Of a stretch of DNA of 64,000 bases, positions 33,700 to 44,115 are shown one piece after another. Source of the stretch: Sycobia sp. Sy_11 (lineage: Eukaryota; Arthropoda; Insecta; Hymenoptera; Epichrysomallidae). The position numbers and the translations under genes were made by a program. The notes under the pieces are model-generated. The model saw nothing but the letters and a program-made list of their open reading frames with translations, was not told the origin of the DNA and did not search any database. Numbering within the stretch: the first letter of the stretch is position 1; each line of letters begins with the position of its first letter. The stretch covers positions 558,001 through 622,000 of the forward strand of contig JACCIC010000178.1 of the NCBI GenBank assembly GCA_018907035.1, written 5' to 3'.

Positions 33700-34545
33700 T
33701 GAAGAAAATTTTACTTTCGAGTTCAAGCGGTAGAACAAGATGTCCAAGTCTCTCTTGACGACGTTTTCGGAGAGTATCATGTTCGGACTATAGGAAATTT
33801 CTCGGGTCGCCTGCTATATAGAGTTTTGTGTTGGAGAGGTAGAATACAATGTCCAGGTATCCCGAGACGACTCTTACTGGGAGTGTGCGTGTTCAAATGA
33901 TAGAATACAATTTAAATGAATAGAATCTGTTCATAGAAGTCGTACTGACATACCTGGACTTTGTTTCTCACCAACTATATACGAAATTCTCCGTAGAAGT
34001 CGTTTAAAAACACCTGGAAATCGCATTCTATCACACAAACCCGAAACACCCCGTAGAAGTTGTCCCGCCATACCTGGACATCGTGTTTTACCGCCCAAAT
34101 ACGAAATTCCCCGTAGAAGTCGTTCTAAAACACCTGGAAATCGCATTCTATGATCCGAACATGAAACTCCCCCTAGAAGTTGTCCCGACATACCTAAACA
34201 TTGTTTCCTACCAACTAAACATGATAGTCCCAGTAGAAGTCAGCCCGAGAAAGATAGCATCGCTTTCTAACGACTAAACACAATACTCCCCGTAGAAGTC
34301 GTTCGGAAAGATCTAGATATCGTATTTTTCTGTCCCAACAATAATCTTTCCATAGATTTCCTCATACCTGGATCTCGTTTTCCATCAACTAAATACAATA
34401 TTCCCCGTAGAAATCGCACAGAGACACCTGGACAGCGCATTCTATCATCCGAACACACAACTGCGTATAGAAATTGTCTTAAAGCAACGGAATATCGTAA
34501 TCAACCGCGCGTACACGCCAATACAAGATTACTCAGTAGAAACCG
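33700..34545. repeat. 60-bp satellite array with an inversion
   Basis: Units begin with CCGTAGAAGT or a variant at 33931, 33991, 34051, 34111, 34171, 34231 and 34290, exactly 60 bp apart for most of the block, then continue less regularly to about 34545. Two monomer types alternate (one with CACCTGGAAATCGCATTCTA, one with CATACCTGGACATCGTGTTT), so the repeat unit is a 120-bp dimer. From 33700 to about 33905 the same monomers are in inverted orientation (for example TAGAATACAATGTCCAGGTA near 33840). The period is a multiple of three, which yields a spurious open frame of 86 codons on the minus strand. Confidence 0.9.
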
Positions 34546-34588
34546 TATTTAAACTATGTATATATAACATGTACAATATAATATACAT

Positions 34589-34591
<3 letters not shown>

Positions 34592-34638
<47 letters not shown>
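34592..34638. repeat. (AT)n tract
   Basis: AT dinucleotides directly after the 60-bp satellite block, mirroring the tract at 33622-33691. Confidence 0.95.
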
Positions 34639-34639
<1 letters not shown>

Positions 34640-34934
34640 TTTTTCTATTTTCGTTTTTTCAATTAAATACCATGAATTATTTTCGTAGTGCTGTTAACTG
34701 AAATTCAAACAAAACGTTGGTATTCGCATAGCATATTTTTTAAATAGACGATGGATATTGCCTTTTTATGCAGAAGTGACGATATATTTTATTTATATAT
34801 ACATAGTTTAGAGGTTGTTGGTAAAGAATCCTATTTTTCCATCATTTCTTTGTTCAAACTAAAAAAAATAGTCTCTTGTCACAATTCTGAGGTTAATAGA
34901 ATGTATAAAAATAAAAATATAATTGTTCGTCACA

Positions 34935-35009
34935 AACTATATTCAGTATTATTTGGCATACAGAACCATTTTATAAGAGAAGGAGAAAGAAGGACCAAGA
35001 GATAGTGAC

Positions 35010-35081
<72 letters not shown>

Positions 35082-35490
35082 CCACGTAGGAGAAAATAAA
35101 ATTTACAAAAATCAAAAGATATCCATAAGGTGTGAGAGTAATGTCAGATTAACCTGAAGAACAAAAAAAGTAATACCGACTAACGTCACACCTCCTTTAG
35201 GATACGAATCCCAAAGTTGGATATGAACATTCGATTGAGCTGACCTGGTATTAATACTCTAAGCGGACTACTTTGAATTGATTTTCGTGATTCAAGACGC
35301 CACCTAGTGGCCGCTGGTGAAACTAATTCTTAAAGCCATTAACTTAATTTATTGATGAAAGTAAAATGATTTTCAATAAAAAAACATAGCCTATGCCATT
35401 CTCAAAACAATATAGAATCGGTTTTTCGGTTATCGTGTAAAAACAAAAACACGCTTTGTCTTTATAAATTAGTATGATATGATATGGTAT
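34935..35490 (+). repeat. Dispersed repeat, copy 1
   Basis: Shares an ordered series of blocks with 36543-37096: TTTGGCATACAG, a GA microsatellite (35011-35078), ATAAGGTGTGAGAGTAATGT, AGGATACGAATCCCAAAGTT, GACCTGGTATTAATACT, AAGACGCCACC, and the end CACGCTTTGTCTTTATAAAT followed by TAGTATGATATGATATG. This copy lacks about 35 bases (the TCAAATTTCAGAACAATCGG stretch) near its 3' end. No coding capacity. Probably a non-autonomous TE; the end resembles tails of some insect LINE/SINE elements. Confidence 0.75.
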
Positions 35491-36542
35491 ATTTCACTAT
35501 AACAATATAATCAATATGCTTGTAAGAAAATCTAAGTTCGGTTTCAAAAATTAACTTCACCTAGTTGTACAGTTTGCCAAATCCATCAGAATTGAAAAAT
35601 CTTGAAATTGCAATCTTAAAATCCATTTTTGAATGGTAGAAAAAATTATTGGAGTCACCAGTTTAATACAATTGAAAACAACATTTAAAAACGAAATATC
35701 ATTTTTTCACATGTATCACTTTTTTAAAATAAACTGTTCAATTATAGCCTGTACTACTATAACCCATCGGATAATTTAAAAAAACCAAAGAAATAAGTTT
35801 GTTTCAGATTCGAAAAAGAGAACTACAACATTGATCAAACTAATGTAGTAGAAAATTTATTTTATATAAAGAAAAGTATAAATTCAAATAGAAGTAGTAG
35901 AATCGCTGATGGAATTAATGGCCAAAATAAATATATCAATTTTTATAATTATAAATTAACATTAAAATTTGAATTTGAAATTTCGAAATTTTGTCATGAT
36001 TTAAATAGGTTAAATAAATAATAGTTTTAAGGAGGTTGTACTTGTTGACGTATCAAAGAGGGGCCCCAATAGAAATTAACTTCAATTTGTTTGCTTAAAT
36101 AATTAATAATTCACAAATGTATATTAGTAAAAAAACAAAACACAATTTATATTGGATACCACTTCTAACAATTTATATTGAAATTTACATTTTTGGTAAT
36201 ATGAAATGGTATATATAGATATATGTTAATTTAAATAATTTTAATTATTTTTTAAAATTAATTTTTTTAATTAAAAATCGATAAGACCACAACTCTACAT
36301 ATATACTGAAAACCCCTTATAATATTAAAATAATTTGATTTATGTTTGACAATTCAATAAGCAAGGGAAAATCTGAAAATGGTAGGCTTTAAACCCTTTT
36401 CAAAAATTATTTGATTATTCTGATGCTTTCATTTGAACATTCTTTATAATTCATGTTTCAAAATAATTATACAATTTTCTTCTTGCATAGAAAAAAATAG
36501 AATATTCAAAAAACTATCAAATTATTCTTATAATTTGTTTTC
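35491..36542. other. AT-rich sequence between two dispersed-repeat copies
   Basis: No gene or known repeat recognised. Confidence 0.4.
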
Positions 36543-36593
36543 ACAAATTATTTTTAGTATGATTTGGCATACAGCCATCTTATAAAAGAAGAC

Positions 36594-36650
<57 letters not shown>

Positions 36651-37096
36651 ATTTTTCACATGAGAAAAATTCAAAAACATACAAAAATCAAAAGATATTC
36701 ATAAGGTGTGAGAGTAGTGTCAGATTGACCTGAAGACCAAAAAAGGTAATACCGACTAAAGTCACACCTTCTTTAGGATACGAATCCCAAAGTTGGATAT
36801 GATCATTCAACTGAGCTGACCTGGTATTAATACTTTAAGCGCACCAATTTGCGTTGATGTTCGTGATTCAAGACGCCACTCAGTGACCGCTTGTGAAAAT
36901 GACCACTAAAACTGTTAACATAATTTATTGTTAAAAGTAAAATGATTTTCAAGAAAAAACATAGCCTATGTCGTTCCCAAGATAATATAGAATCTATATG
37001 TCAAATTTCAGAACAATCGGTTCAGTAGTTTTTTCGGTTATCGCGTACAAACAAAAACACGCTTTGTCTTTATAAATTAGTATGATATGATATGAT
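36543..37096 (+). repeat. Dispersed repeat, copy 2
   Basis: Same orientation and block order as copy 1, with its own GA microsatellite at 36596-36646. It retains the ACAATCGGTTCAGTAGTTTT stretch near the 3' end. TTAGTATGAT occurs near the start (36554) and at the end (37077), but copy 1 has a similar word at its start, so this is probably part of the repeat and not a target duplication. Confidence 0.75.
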
Positions 37097-37517
37097 ACAC
37101 TACATTGATTATATTGATAAATGTATTTATCAATATAATAAAATATATTACATTCAAGAGAAATTTCAAATGATAATGAATTTGAATACACCATACTTAC
37201 CTTATTTTATACTATCGTAGAAAGTAATTTTAAAGAGATTGGACAATTTTTTGAGACTTACATCTAGTATATTTATATTCTGAAATGTGATTTGTTTTCT
37301 GTTTTAAACAATATATTTTTTCTTATTTGATTAAGGAAAGAATCCTACATGTACTATTACTAAAAACATATATGTGATTTTTACAAAAGAGCGCATGATC
37401 TTAATGAGATTAAAAACACTTTTATATATTCTTGAAAAATATTTTACTATACTATAATTTTTTTTTTAATATCAAACATTTTTAGGCATATAAAATCTGA
37501 TTTTTAATTAATACACG
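37097..37517. other. AT-rich sequence
   Basis: No feature recognised. Confidence 0.4.
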
Positions 37518-37815
37518 AAACTTCCTGTAGAGCTCGTCCCGACACACCTGGACATTGTATTTTACAGTCTGAAAATGAAACTCTACGTGAAAGTCGTTGA
37601 CAGATACTTGGACATCGTGTTCTACCGTCCAATCACTAAAGTCCTTGTAGAATCATGACCTCGTCGCGACACACCCGGACATCGTATTTTACCGTTCGAA
37701 CACGAAACTCCTCGTAGACGTTGTCCCGACATACTTACGCATCGTATTCTACCATTCAAACACGAAACTACCCGTGGAATTTGTCCCCATATACTTGAAC
37801 ATCTGTTTCTAACGG
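37518..37815. repeat. Second block of the 60-bp satellite
   Basis: Degenerate units with CGTCCCGACACACCTGGACA, CATCGTATTTTACCGTTCGA and CACGAAACTCCTCGTAGA, the same monomer as at 33.7-34.5 kb, about 3 kb away. Four to five units, more diverged, some with insertions. Confidence 0.8.
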
Positions 37816-38640
37816 AAGTTCTTTATTTGAAGTAGAATTATTATATTTATTTAAAATATTATATTTAAATTAATAATGTCTGTATCTGTATTTAATTATT
37901 GTTAAAAAATTAATTATTAAAAGTTAAAGGAAATACAAACATATATGTTTAATTATTATTAAAAAAAATGTAATGGTTGGTAAGTCATATATTGCTTATT
38001 TTATTTATTTACTGTCAACATCAAATATTCATCTCCCATATGGTAAATTAATTTAAATTATTATTTTGCGACGATCAGGCTGTATTCTCGATACAGTCTA
38101 ATACGCGCAAAATTTTAATTTCGGATTAATAAAGTTTTCGAAATTAAAATAATCGGGAAATGCTCCCGCATAGCGGTCATAAGCGCAGTAAACAAAACAA
38201 GACGATTGCGCGTATCAAATATACCTGCCTTGCGAACATAGGACAGGAGAGAGCGAAGGGGAATTCACGCGCGTTGCGAGAGAGAGCCGCAGCCATGCGG
38301 CAGACAGCGTCGAAAAGATGTCCCGCGCCCCCCGAGCCAACGAACTCGGGAGGCAGTAAATATATTCGTCGCCGCATTTCTAAATACTTTATTTTAAAAT
38401 ATATTATGAGAATATGCAACTGAACATATGCGAATGTCCTAAAGGACCAAAAAATATAATTAATTATTTATAAAATAATTGTAATTACTATGCGTAATTA
38501 TTACATTTAATTATTATAAGTTTTATAATTAAATATTCATAGTCGGCGAGTACTAAATTAATTATTATCTAATAACTATTATTTTAATTACTAGGATAAT
38601 TATTAGTATTTTAATTGTTATTATTTTCTCTTAACCCCAT
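37816..38640. other. AT-rich sequence with a GC-rich island, possible solo LTR
   Basis: The island at about 38155-38370 stands out in composition (GCGCGTTGCGAGAGAGAGCC, GTCCCGCGCCCCCCGAGCC). A short hairpin (GGCTGTAT ... ATACAGTC) lies at about 38078-38098 just upstream. It could be a solo LTR or part of the LINE to the right; no partner repeat was found. Confidence 0.3.
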
Positions 38641-39562
38641 CCGTTGTCTGTACCTTAACGAAGATCGGCTGTCTCACCATCCCTCAGTCGATCGTGTGAT
38701 GGGCTTAAAAGAGTACCTCCTCCTACCAATGAATGGAAGGGTGAAAAGATAGTAAGATAGCTGGCATTTTATGAGTGAGCGGATATCCCCTAAAAAGGAT
38801 ATCCCAGAGTAAATGAGTTAACGCACGGAGCAGTGATGTGCTGGAAGACCCGAAAGGGCAACTGAATAGGGAATTCCATGCCGACCATGAGCGAAGCTGC
38901 AGGTTCTATAAACAGACCTTCGTCAGTAATACAGAGATGAAGGAAGGCACACTCGCTCAGAGACTCTATAAACGGATATCTCCTGAGGAGTGAAAACACA
39001 CGCGGAGTGTAAGCGAACGATCCTGTAAAAGGGATCTTAACAAAGTGATTACAGATGCATGAGTGAGCTTCAAACATTGGAGCTTCACTAGAATATTTGA
39101 GGGCAAATGTATGAATCTACATGAATAAAGGTTAAAACGAGGTACTCTTGAACAAATGACAGACCGTCGTGTTCACCGTGAGGTGCGACCCGTGAGCTGC
39201 CAAAAGGAGATCCTGGGTGTCGAGGTTTACACCTGGTTGCGTGCTGGGTGACCCGAAACATTATTTGGCTCCCGCTGACGGCAAGACGGGAGGCTAGATC
39301 CTAGCCAGATCTAGTCAAACGGCTTTGGTGAGTGCGTACGGTGTGTGATTTCCCCCGATGTTTCTCCAGAGAATAAAACACCTTGTTGTTGGGATGCGAT
39401 GCTCGAGAGGACGGAAGTGGAATAACGCACCAGAGCGCACCAGAGCGCTCCGAGATGAATCAGCCCTTACAGGCATGTGTTGGGGGGCTGCCTCATCGAG
39501 CTCAACGTTGAAGGGTCCAAGAGGCCGACCATCTGCTGGAATGAAGTAATAAAAATAGATCT

Positions 39563-40369
39563 ATGGATTGCCTAAAGCAACAAAGGAGTTACCTTGGGGT
39601 GGAGGAGGGAGAGCCGGCTGAGGCCAGGATTAAGTCTGTTGAGCAGACGAGTGAACTGGAGATTATTCTCCAACTTGCTCGGCTGCTCAAAGACATGATA
39701 AAGGCAATGAAGAGCCAACCAAATATAAAAAAAGATATTAAGGATGGCCTTCCAAAAGCTGAAGAGCTCGTAGATGCTCTTCAGCACAAAATACAAGGGA
39801 AAAGGGTATCGGGGAGCTTCCTCCCAACAACTAGGCAGAAGAGAGAAGAGACAACCTCGAAGAGACCGGCATCAAGTCCCCCGGATATCTTCCTTACTAA
39901 GGAGAAAAAAGGGGGAGAGCTGGAGGACAAAAAAGAGGGGTGGAATGAAGTAAAAAAAAAAAGAAGAAGCAAAGTGAGCAGAATGATGAGGAACAACCTC
40001 AGGCCTCCTGGCGGGGCCCGACTCCAGGGTCGAAGAGTCATGGAACTAGTGTCCAGACTAGGTCTAATAGTTCTAAATATTGGCAATACTTCGACCTTCA
40101 GGAGACCGGGCTATGCCGAAACTATACCTGATGTGACCTTTGCGACTGAACATCTGGCCTCTCGAATCCAGGACTGGCAGGTGATCGAGGACTACACAGC
40201 CAGCGATCACCAGTACATCACATTCCGCGTATGTGATAGAACGCCAGGTTTCACTGGACACAATTCGCGAGGGCCCCCTAGATGGAACATTGCAGGGATA
40301 AATAGAAAGAAATTCTCACAGGCCATTGTTGTTGTGTACGTTAGATTGTTTTTACATTATGTATGTTAG
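39563..40369 (+). pseudogene. R1-like ORF1 start joined to endonuclease C-terminus
   Basis: Begins with ATG at 39563. The first ~150 codons are charged and helical (EQTSELEIILQLARLLKDMI, then lysine/glutamate-rich stretches to KKKRRSKVSR), the style of R1-clade ORF1 N-termini. At about codon 155 the sequence switches to VMELVSRLGLIVLNIGNTST, then RRPGYAETIPDVTFATEHLA and YTASDHQYITF, the C-terminal half of an apurinic-like endonuclease with the catalytic SDH motif. The zinc-knuckle part of ORF1 and the N-terminal half of the endonuclease are therefore deleted, fusing two proteins in frame. Unlikely to be functional. Confidence 0.8.
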
Positions 40370-40398
40370 ATACAGCTGGAAAGCTGATATAGCGTCTA

Positions 40399-41065
40399 TT
40401 GAAGCCACGACTCCTGGGGGCTCTTGCTGCTGCTGGCGGCTTGGCTGACAGAGAGTACGGATTTCGGAGAGGCAGGGCGACGGTGGACGCAATCCTCGAG
40501 GTTGTTGATGCGGCGAGGCGCACAGACAGGGGTAATTACTACTCTCGACCTATTTGCCTCCTGGCTACCCTTGAAGTTCGGAATGCCTTCAACTCTGTTG
40601 GATGGGCAAATGTTTTGAAGGCCATGGTACGAGACTTTCGGATGCCACCTTATATACTTCGTATATTGGATGACTACCTTAAGGATCGATACTTGGTTTA
40701 CGAGACATCGGACGGTCGGAGAAGGAAAAAACTTAGTTCCGGGGTGGCTCAGGGATCTGTACTCGGAGCCGACATGTGGAACGTTTCATATGACGGAAAC
40801 TCCGGATGCAGATACTGAGGACACCTTTCTGGTTGTATACGCAGATGATGTAGCAGCTGTTATGTTAATCAGGTGATGCGTGGAGTGGAGAGATGGATGG
40901 AGAGCAATGGATTAGAACTGGCGGCGGCGAAAACGGAGATCGTGCTCCTAACTAAGAAATGTATCCCAAAGATACACTTTATGCAGGTTGGAGACACGAC
41001 GGTGAGTACCAAAGCAGCTGTAAGGTACCTGGGGGTGACGCTTGATTCCAAGCTGAATAATTTTA
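40399..41065 (+). pseudogene. R1-like reverse transcriptase fragment
   Basis: The frame at 40399-40818 contains YGFRRGRATVDAILEVVDAA, LEVRNAFNSVGWANVLKAM and LSSGVAQGSVLGADMWN, conserved blocks of R1-clade RT. After a frame change, VVYADDVAAV (about 40833-40862) supplies the catalytic YADD motif, and GLELAAAKTEIVLLTKK with RYLGVTLDSKL (to 41056) follows. Normal length after this point would be several hundred more residues. The start of RT before 40399 is also missing. Confidence 0.85.
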
Positions 41066-41631
41066 ATTTATAAAGAAATAAAAAATTATATAAATAATTT
41101 TTTATTATTATCTCTACATTTATTAATATTTGATTATTTTCTCAGTAAAAATATATTCTTACTGCATGGCCCTCAGTTTTACCCTTGGCAATTAGTTTTA
41201 TAAAAATTTTAATCTGGTGTATTTAAATATTTTCTTAACAATCTATTTATGAAAATACAATTTTCATACCAAGGCGAGTACGAAAATTACTTCAAAATAT
41301 ATATAATTTTATTATATTTTCTATAAGGAAATAGGAAATTATTTTTTTAATAATTCATATCAAATAAACAAATATTTATAATAAAAAAACCAATAAATAA
41401 TTATTTATTATTGAAAAAATAATTATATTTAATTATAAAATCAGTTTTAGAAATTAATTAACCTTATTTTATAACTATGTGTACACCCGCTATCTCTTAT
41501 TTGTTCGACTGAATCGAACTTTTAATATTATAAGTAATATAAAAATTACCGTGAATGACAAAAATAACAATTATTTCTCATTCGACATATAATATGAACG
41601 TATATAATATGATAATACTAGATATATAACT
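41066..41631. other. AT-rich sequence
   Basis: No feature recognised between the LINE and the LTR. Confidence 0.45.
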
Positions 41632-42348
41632 TGCGATGAGCACATAGTCTCGCGCGAATTATATTATATTGCACTCGCGAAGTCACGCGCGGCGCGGCGA
41701 AGAGGGAGCGCCGAAGGCTTCGTGGCGCGGCGCGACGCGGGGGAAAGCGCCAGCAGCACCGCGAAGACGCGTCAGCGCTTTCGGGCTGCAGGCGGCTCGA
41801 AGAGCAGCGGTGAGCAAGAATTCGCGAATTCTCGCGAGCGGCGACGGCGCTGCGTAACTACTAGGCACGGTACGGTGCGGTAAGGGGAGAGCGAGCGCTC
41901 TTTCCCAAATCTCAAATAGAGCCGCACTGACTGCAGATTTTCAGTGTGCCAGTGGCCTCGAAACTGGCTAATCGAGGGGGACCTGTCGTCGGCGCGATAG
42001 CGGGCGACAAGTCTCAGCACACTCAGGGCGGGACGCGATCACGTAATATAAAATAGAATTAAAAATTGTAATACGCTCACGTGGAGCCTTAAATTTAAGA
42101 TAGATTATAAATGTAAATATTTGTTATAAATCATAAAATAAATGTATTTTATGATTTACTAAGCAAAGAAACTGAAACAGAGGCTAGCGCAGCGGCGCTG
42201 AAAGACTTTAATTTAATTTAAATAATAAGAATTTAATTATTGTTAATTAGTTATATATATTTTTGTAATAAATATTTTTTTATAATTTTCTCTAGTAAAT
42301 CAAAAAAGATTTATTTGCGTCCCAGTCCTAGCAAAGTCGCGAAAAGTA

Positions 42349-43635
42349 TCAGGTATGTGAATAAGTCTTTCCCGTTTTTTTTTCAAATTTTGAGCCTTTA
42401 TTGTGAAAAAATGGTTACAAATGAATTATTGAAAGTATTGGCCATCGCTAGCTACAACTTTTTCCCATCTTTCTGGCAACATACGAATCCCGTTGCGAAA
42501 AAATTCGACCGGTTTGGCCTCTATCCAGTCATCCACCCATTTTTTGGCTTCCTCGTAGGAATGGAAGTGCTGGTCAGCCAGGCCATGCGTCATCGATCTG
42601 AAGAGATGGTAATCAGACGGAGCAACGTCTGGACTATACGGCGGGTGGGGTAGGACTTCCCATTTGAGCGTTTCTAAGTATGTTTTCACCGGCGGTGCAA
42701 CATGTGGGCGAGCATTGTCATGTTGCAAAATAACTTTGTCGTGCCTGTCGGAGTATTGTGGCCGTTTTTCTCGCAGTGCGCGGCTCAAACGCATCAATTG
42801 TCGTCGATAGACCTCGCCTGTGATCCTTTCATTCGGTTTCAGAAGCTCACAGTAAACCACACCTAGCTGGTCCCACCATATACAGAGCATGAGCTTGGCG
42901 CCATGAATATTTGGCTTGGCCGTCGATGATGATGCATGGCCGGGTAGTCCCCATGATTTTCTTCGCTTCGGATTATCGTAACGTATCCACTTTTCATCGC
43001 CAGTCACGATACGATGCAGAAAACCCTTTCTTTTATGTCGCTGAAGCAGCTGTTCGCAAGTGAAAAAACGCCGTTCGACGTCTCTCAGCTTCACTTCGTA
43101 CGGCACCCAATTTCCTTGCTTTTGGATCATTCCCATGGCTTTCAAACGCTTGGAAATGGTTGTTCGGTCAACTCCCAATGCTTCAGCAAGTTCTTCTTGC
43201 GTTTGACAAGAATCTTCATCAAGCAAAGTCGCCAATTCTCGATCTTCAAAGATTTGCGGCCGCCCGGAACGCTCCTTGTCTTCCACGTCGAAATCACCGC
43301 TTTTGAAGCGTCGAAACCATCCGCGAACACTTGAATCATCGACACAACCTTCTCCATAAGCCTCCTGAAGCAATCGATGCGTCTCGGCAGCAGATTTCTT
43401 CAAATTGAACCAATAAAGTGAAACTTCCCGCAAATGACGTCGACTCGGCTCAAATTTCGACATTTTCACGATATCAAAAATTTATGATGCGAAAAAATTT
43501 TAACTAATGTGTTAGTATGGAATTGTTGACATATGAATAAGCTTTGATTATGACATATGTAACCATTGAATACTCGCACAGTATTGGTGGCGCCATCTCT
43601 TACAAAAAACGGGAAAGACTTATTCACACTCCTAA
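42349..43635 (-). mobile_element. Intact mariner element
   Basis: 1287 bp, flanked by TA on both sides (42347-42348 and 43636-43637). The inverted repeats match closely: GTGAATAAGTCTTTCCCGTT near the left end (42357-42376) and its exact complement near the right end (AACGGGAAAGACTTATTCAC, 43609-43628); the outermost bases differ slightly (TCAGGTAT against the complement of ACTCCTAA). It carries one uninterrupted transposase gene. It is inserted in the LTR of gypsy copy C: the same LTR in copy B reads through this point (near 26146) without it. Everything needed for an autonomous mariner is visible. Confidence 0.97.
42426..43463 (-). CDS. Mariner transposase, full length (mauritiana-type)
   Basis: 345 codons plus TAA (42426-42428). 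The start chosen is the ATG at 43461-43463 (MSKFEPSRRH); a GTG two codons upstream extends the frame but is not a start. Features in order: N-terminal helix-turn-helix (HREVSLYW-type start, then LKKSAAETHRLLQEAYGEGC and WFRRFKSGDFDVEDKERSGR), second helix-turn-helix (TQEELAEALGVDRTTISKRL), WVPYEVKLRD linker, first catalytic Asp in HRIVTGDEKWIRYDNPKRRK, second Asp in ILQHDNARPHVA, third in YSPDVAPSDYHLF with the 34-residue spacing, and ERWEKVVASDG at the end. Length equals the classical mariner transposase (345 aa). No stop or frameshift. It would cut the element ends and insert at TA. Activity is inferred from intact motifs only. Confidence 0.95.
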   Translation of the reverse strand: MSKFEPSRRHLREVSLYWFNLKKSAAETHRLLQEAYGEGCVDDSSVRGWFRRFKSGDFDVEDKERSGRPQIFEDRELATLLDEDSCQTQEELAEALGVDRTTISKRLKAMGMIQKQGNWVPYEVKLRDVERRFFTCEQLLQRHKRKGFLHRIVTGDEKWIRYDNPKRRKSWGLPGHASSSTAKPNIHGAKLMLCIWWDQLGVVYCELLKPNERITGEVYRRQLMRLSRALREKRPQYSDRHDKVILQHDNARPHVAPPVKTYLETLKWEVLPHPPYSPDVAPSDYHLFRSMTHGLADQHFHSYEEAKKWVDDWIEAKPVEFFRNGIRMLPERWEKVVASDGQYFQ

Positions 43636-43655
43636 TAAATTAAAATAATGGAAAA

Positions 43656-44115
43656 AAATCCAATTCGAACTCTGGCGGGTTGAGCGAGAGTGAGAATTGG
43701 ATTTCTCTGCACAGTGCGTAGTCGAACAAACTTGGTGGCGCGTTGAGCGACTAGGAGCCTAGGCGGGTTAAGCCGGAACCACTCGCGTATGTAAGTAAAA
43801 AGTAGAACATAGCCTTTGGTGGGGCGAAAAGAACCCGATGGCGCGCTGAGCGATCAGGGCCGAGTCGGGTTGAGCCAGAGCACGAATTAGCTTTCACCAA
43901 AGCACTATGTTACAAACTCTTCGATTCAGTCTGCTTGTGTGCATTAACAATGTGGGCAGTAGCGCCAATGCACACTAGCTATTCAATATATGTTAGCTTG
44001 TGTATACAAGCAAACGTAAATACAGGTAAGACCGTTACAAAAAGTTAAAATATATTTAAACGCAATTATTATCGGATTTTTATTCCCGTAGCTAGTTGCT
44101 CATATAACAACTAGC
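43656..44115 (+). repeat. Hairpin array in LTR, copy C
   Basis: Hairpin 1 has a perfect 11-bp stem, AAATCCAATTC (43656-43666) with GAATTGGATTT (43694-43704). A hybrid of modules 2 and 3 follows (43710-43800) with a loop containing TTGGTGGCGCGTTGAGCGAC but poor stem pairing. Module 4 (about 43804-43914) pairs CATAGCCTTTGGTG with TCACCAAAGCACTATG and has the GATGGCGCGCTGAGCGAT loop core. Further perfect inverted repeats lie downstream: GTGTGCATT (43937-43945) with AATGCACAC (43967-43975), GCTTGT...ACAAGC (43996-44011), and GCTAGTTG (44091-44098) with CAACTAGC (44108-44115). These are in the part of the LTR just upstream of the primer-binding site. Confidence 0.7.

Larger units (their letters stand above)
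38641..41065 (+). mobile_element. R1-like non-LTR retrotransposon, internally deleted
   Basis: A GC-richer element with a long 5' leader (38641-39562), an ORF1-like region fused to the end of an endonuclease domain (39563-40369) and RT fragments (40399-41065). The 3' part of RT, the cysteine motif and the tail are missing; the sequence ends abruptly at about 41060 in AT-rich DNA. No 28S rRNA flanks are present, so it is not at the canonical R1 site. Retaining the 5' end while losing the 3' end is unusual for a LINE, which normally is 5'-truncated. Confidence 0.8.

Noticed and set aside
33931..34191. 86-codon minus-strand repeat protein
   Set aside because: Produced by the 60-bp period of a satellite (a multiple of three); not a gene.
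33931..34350. CRISPR array
   Set aside because: The 60-bp units are tandem without distinct spacers; the context is eukaryotic.
38641..39562. rDNA-associated R1 insertion
   Set aside because: No 28S rRNA sequence was recognised on either side.
42240..42653. 137-codon + strand frame
   Set aside because: It runs antisense through the intact mariner transposase and LTR; no domain of its own.
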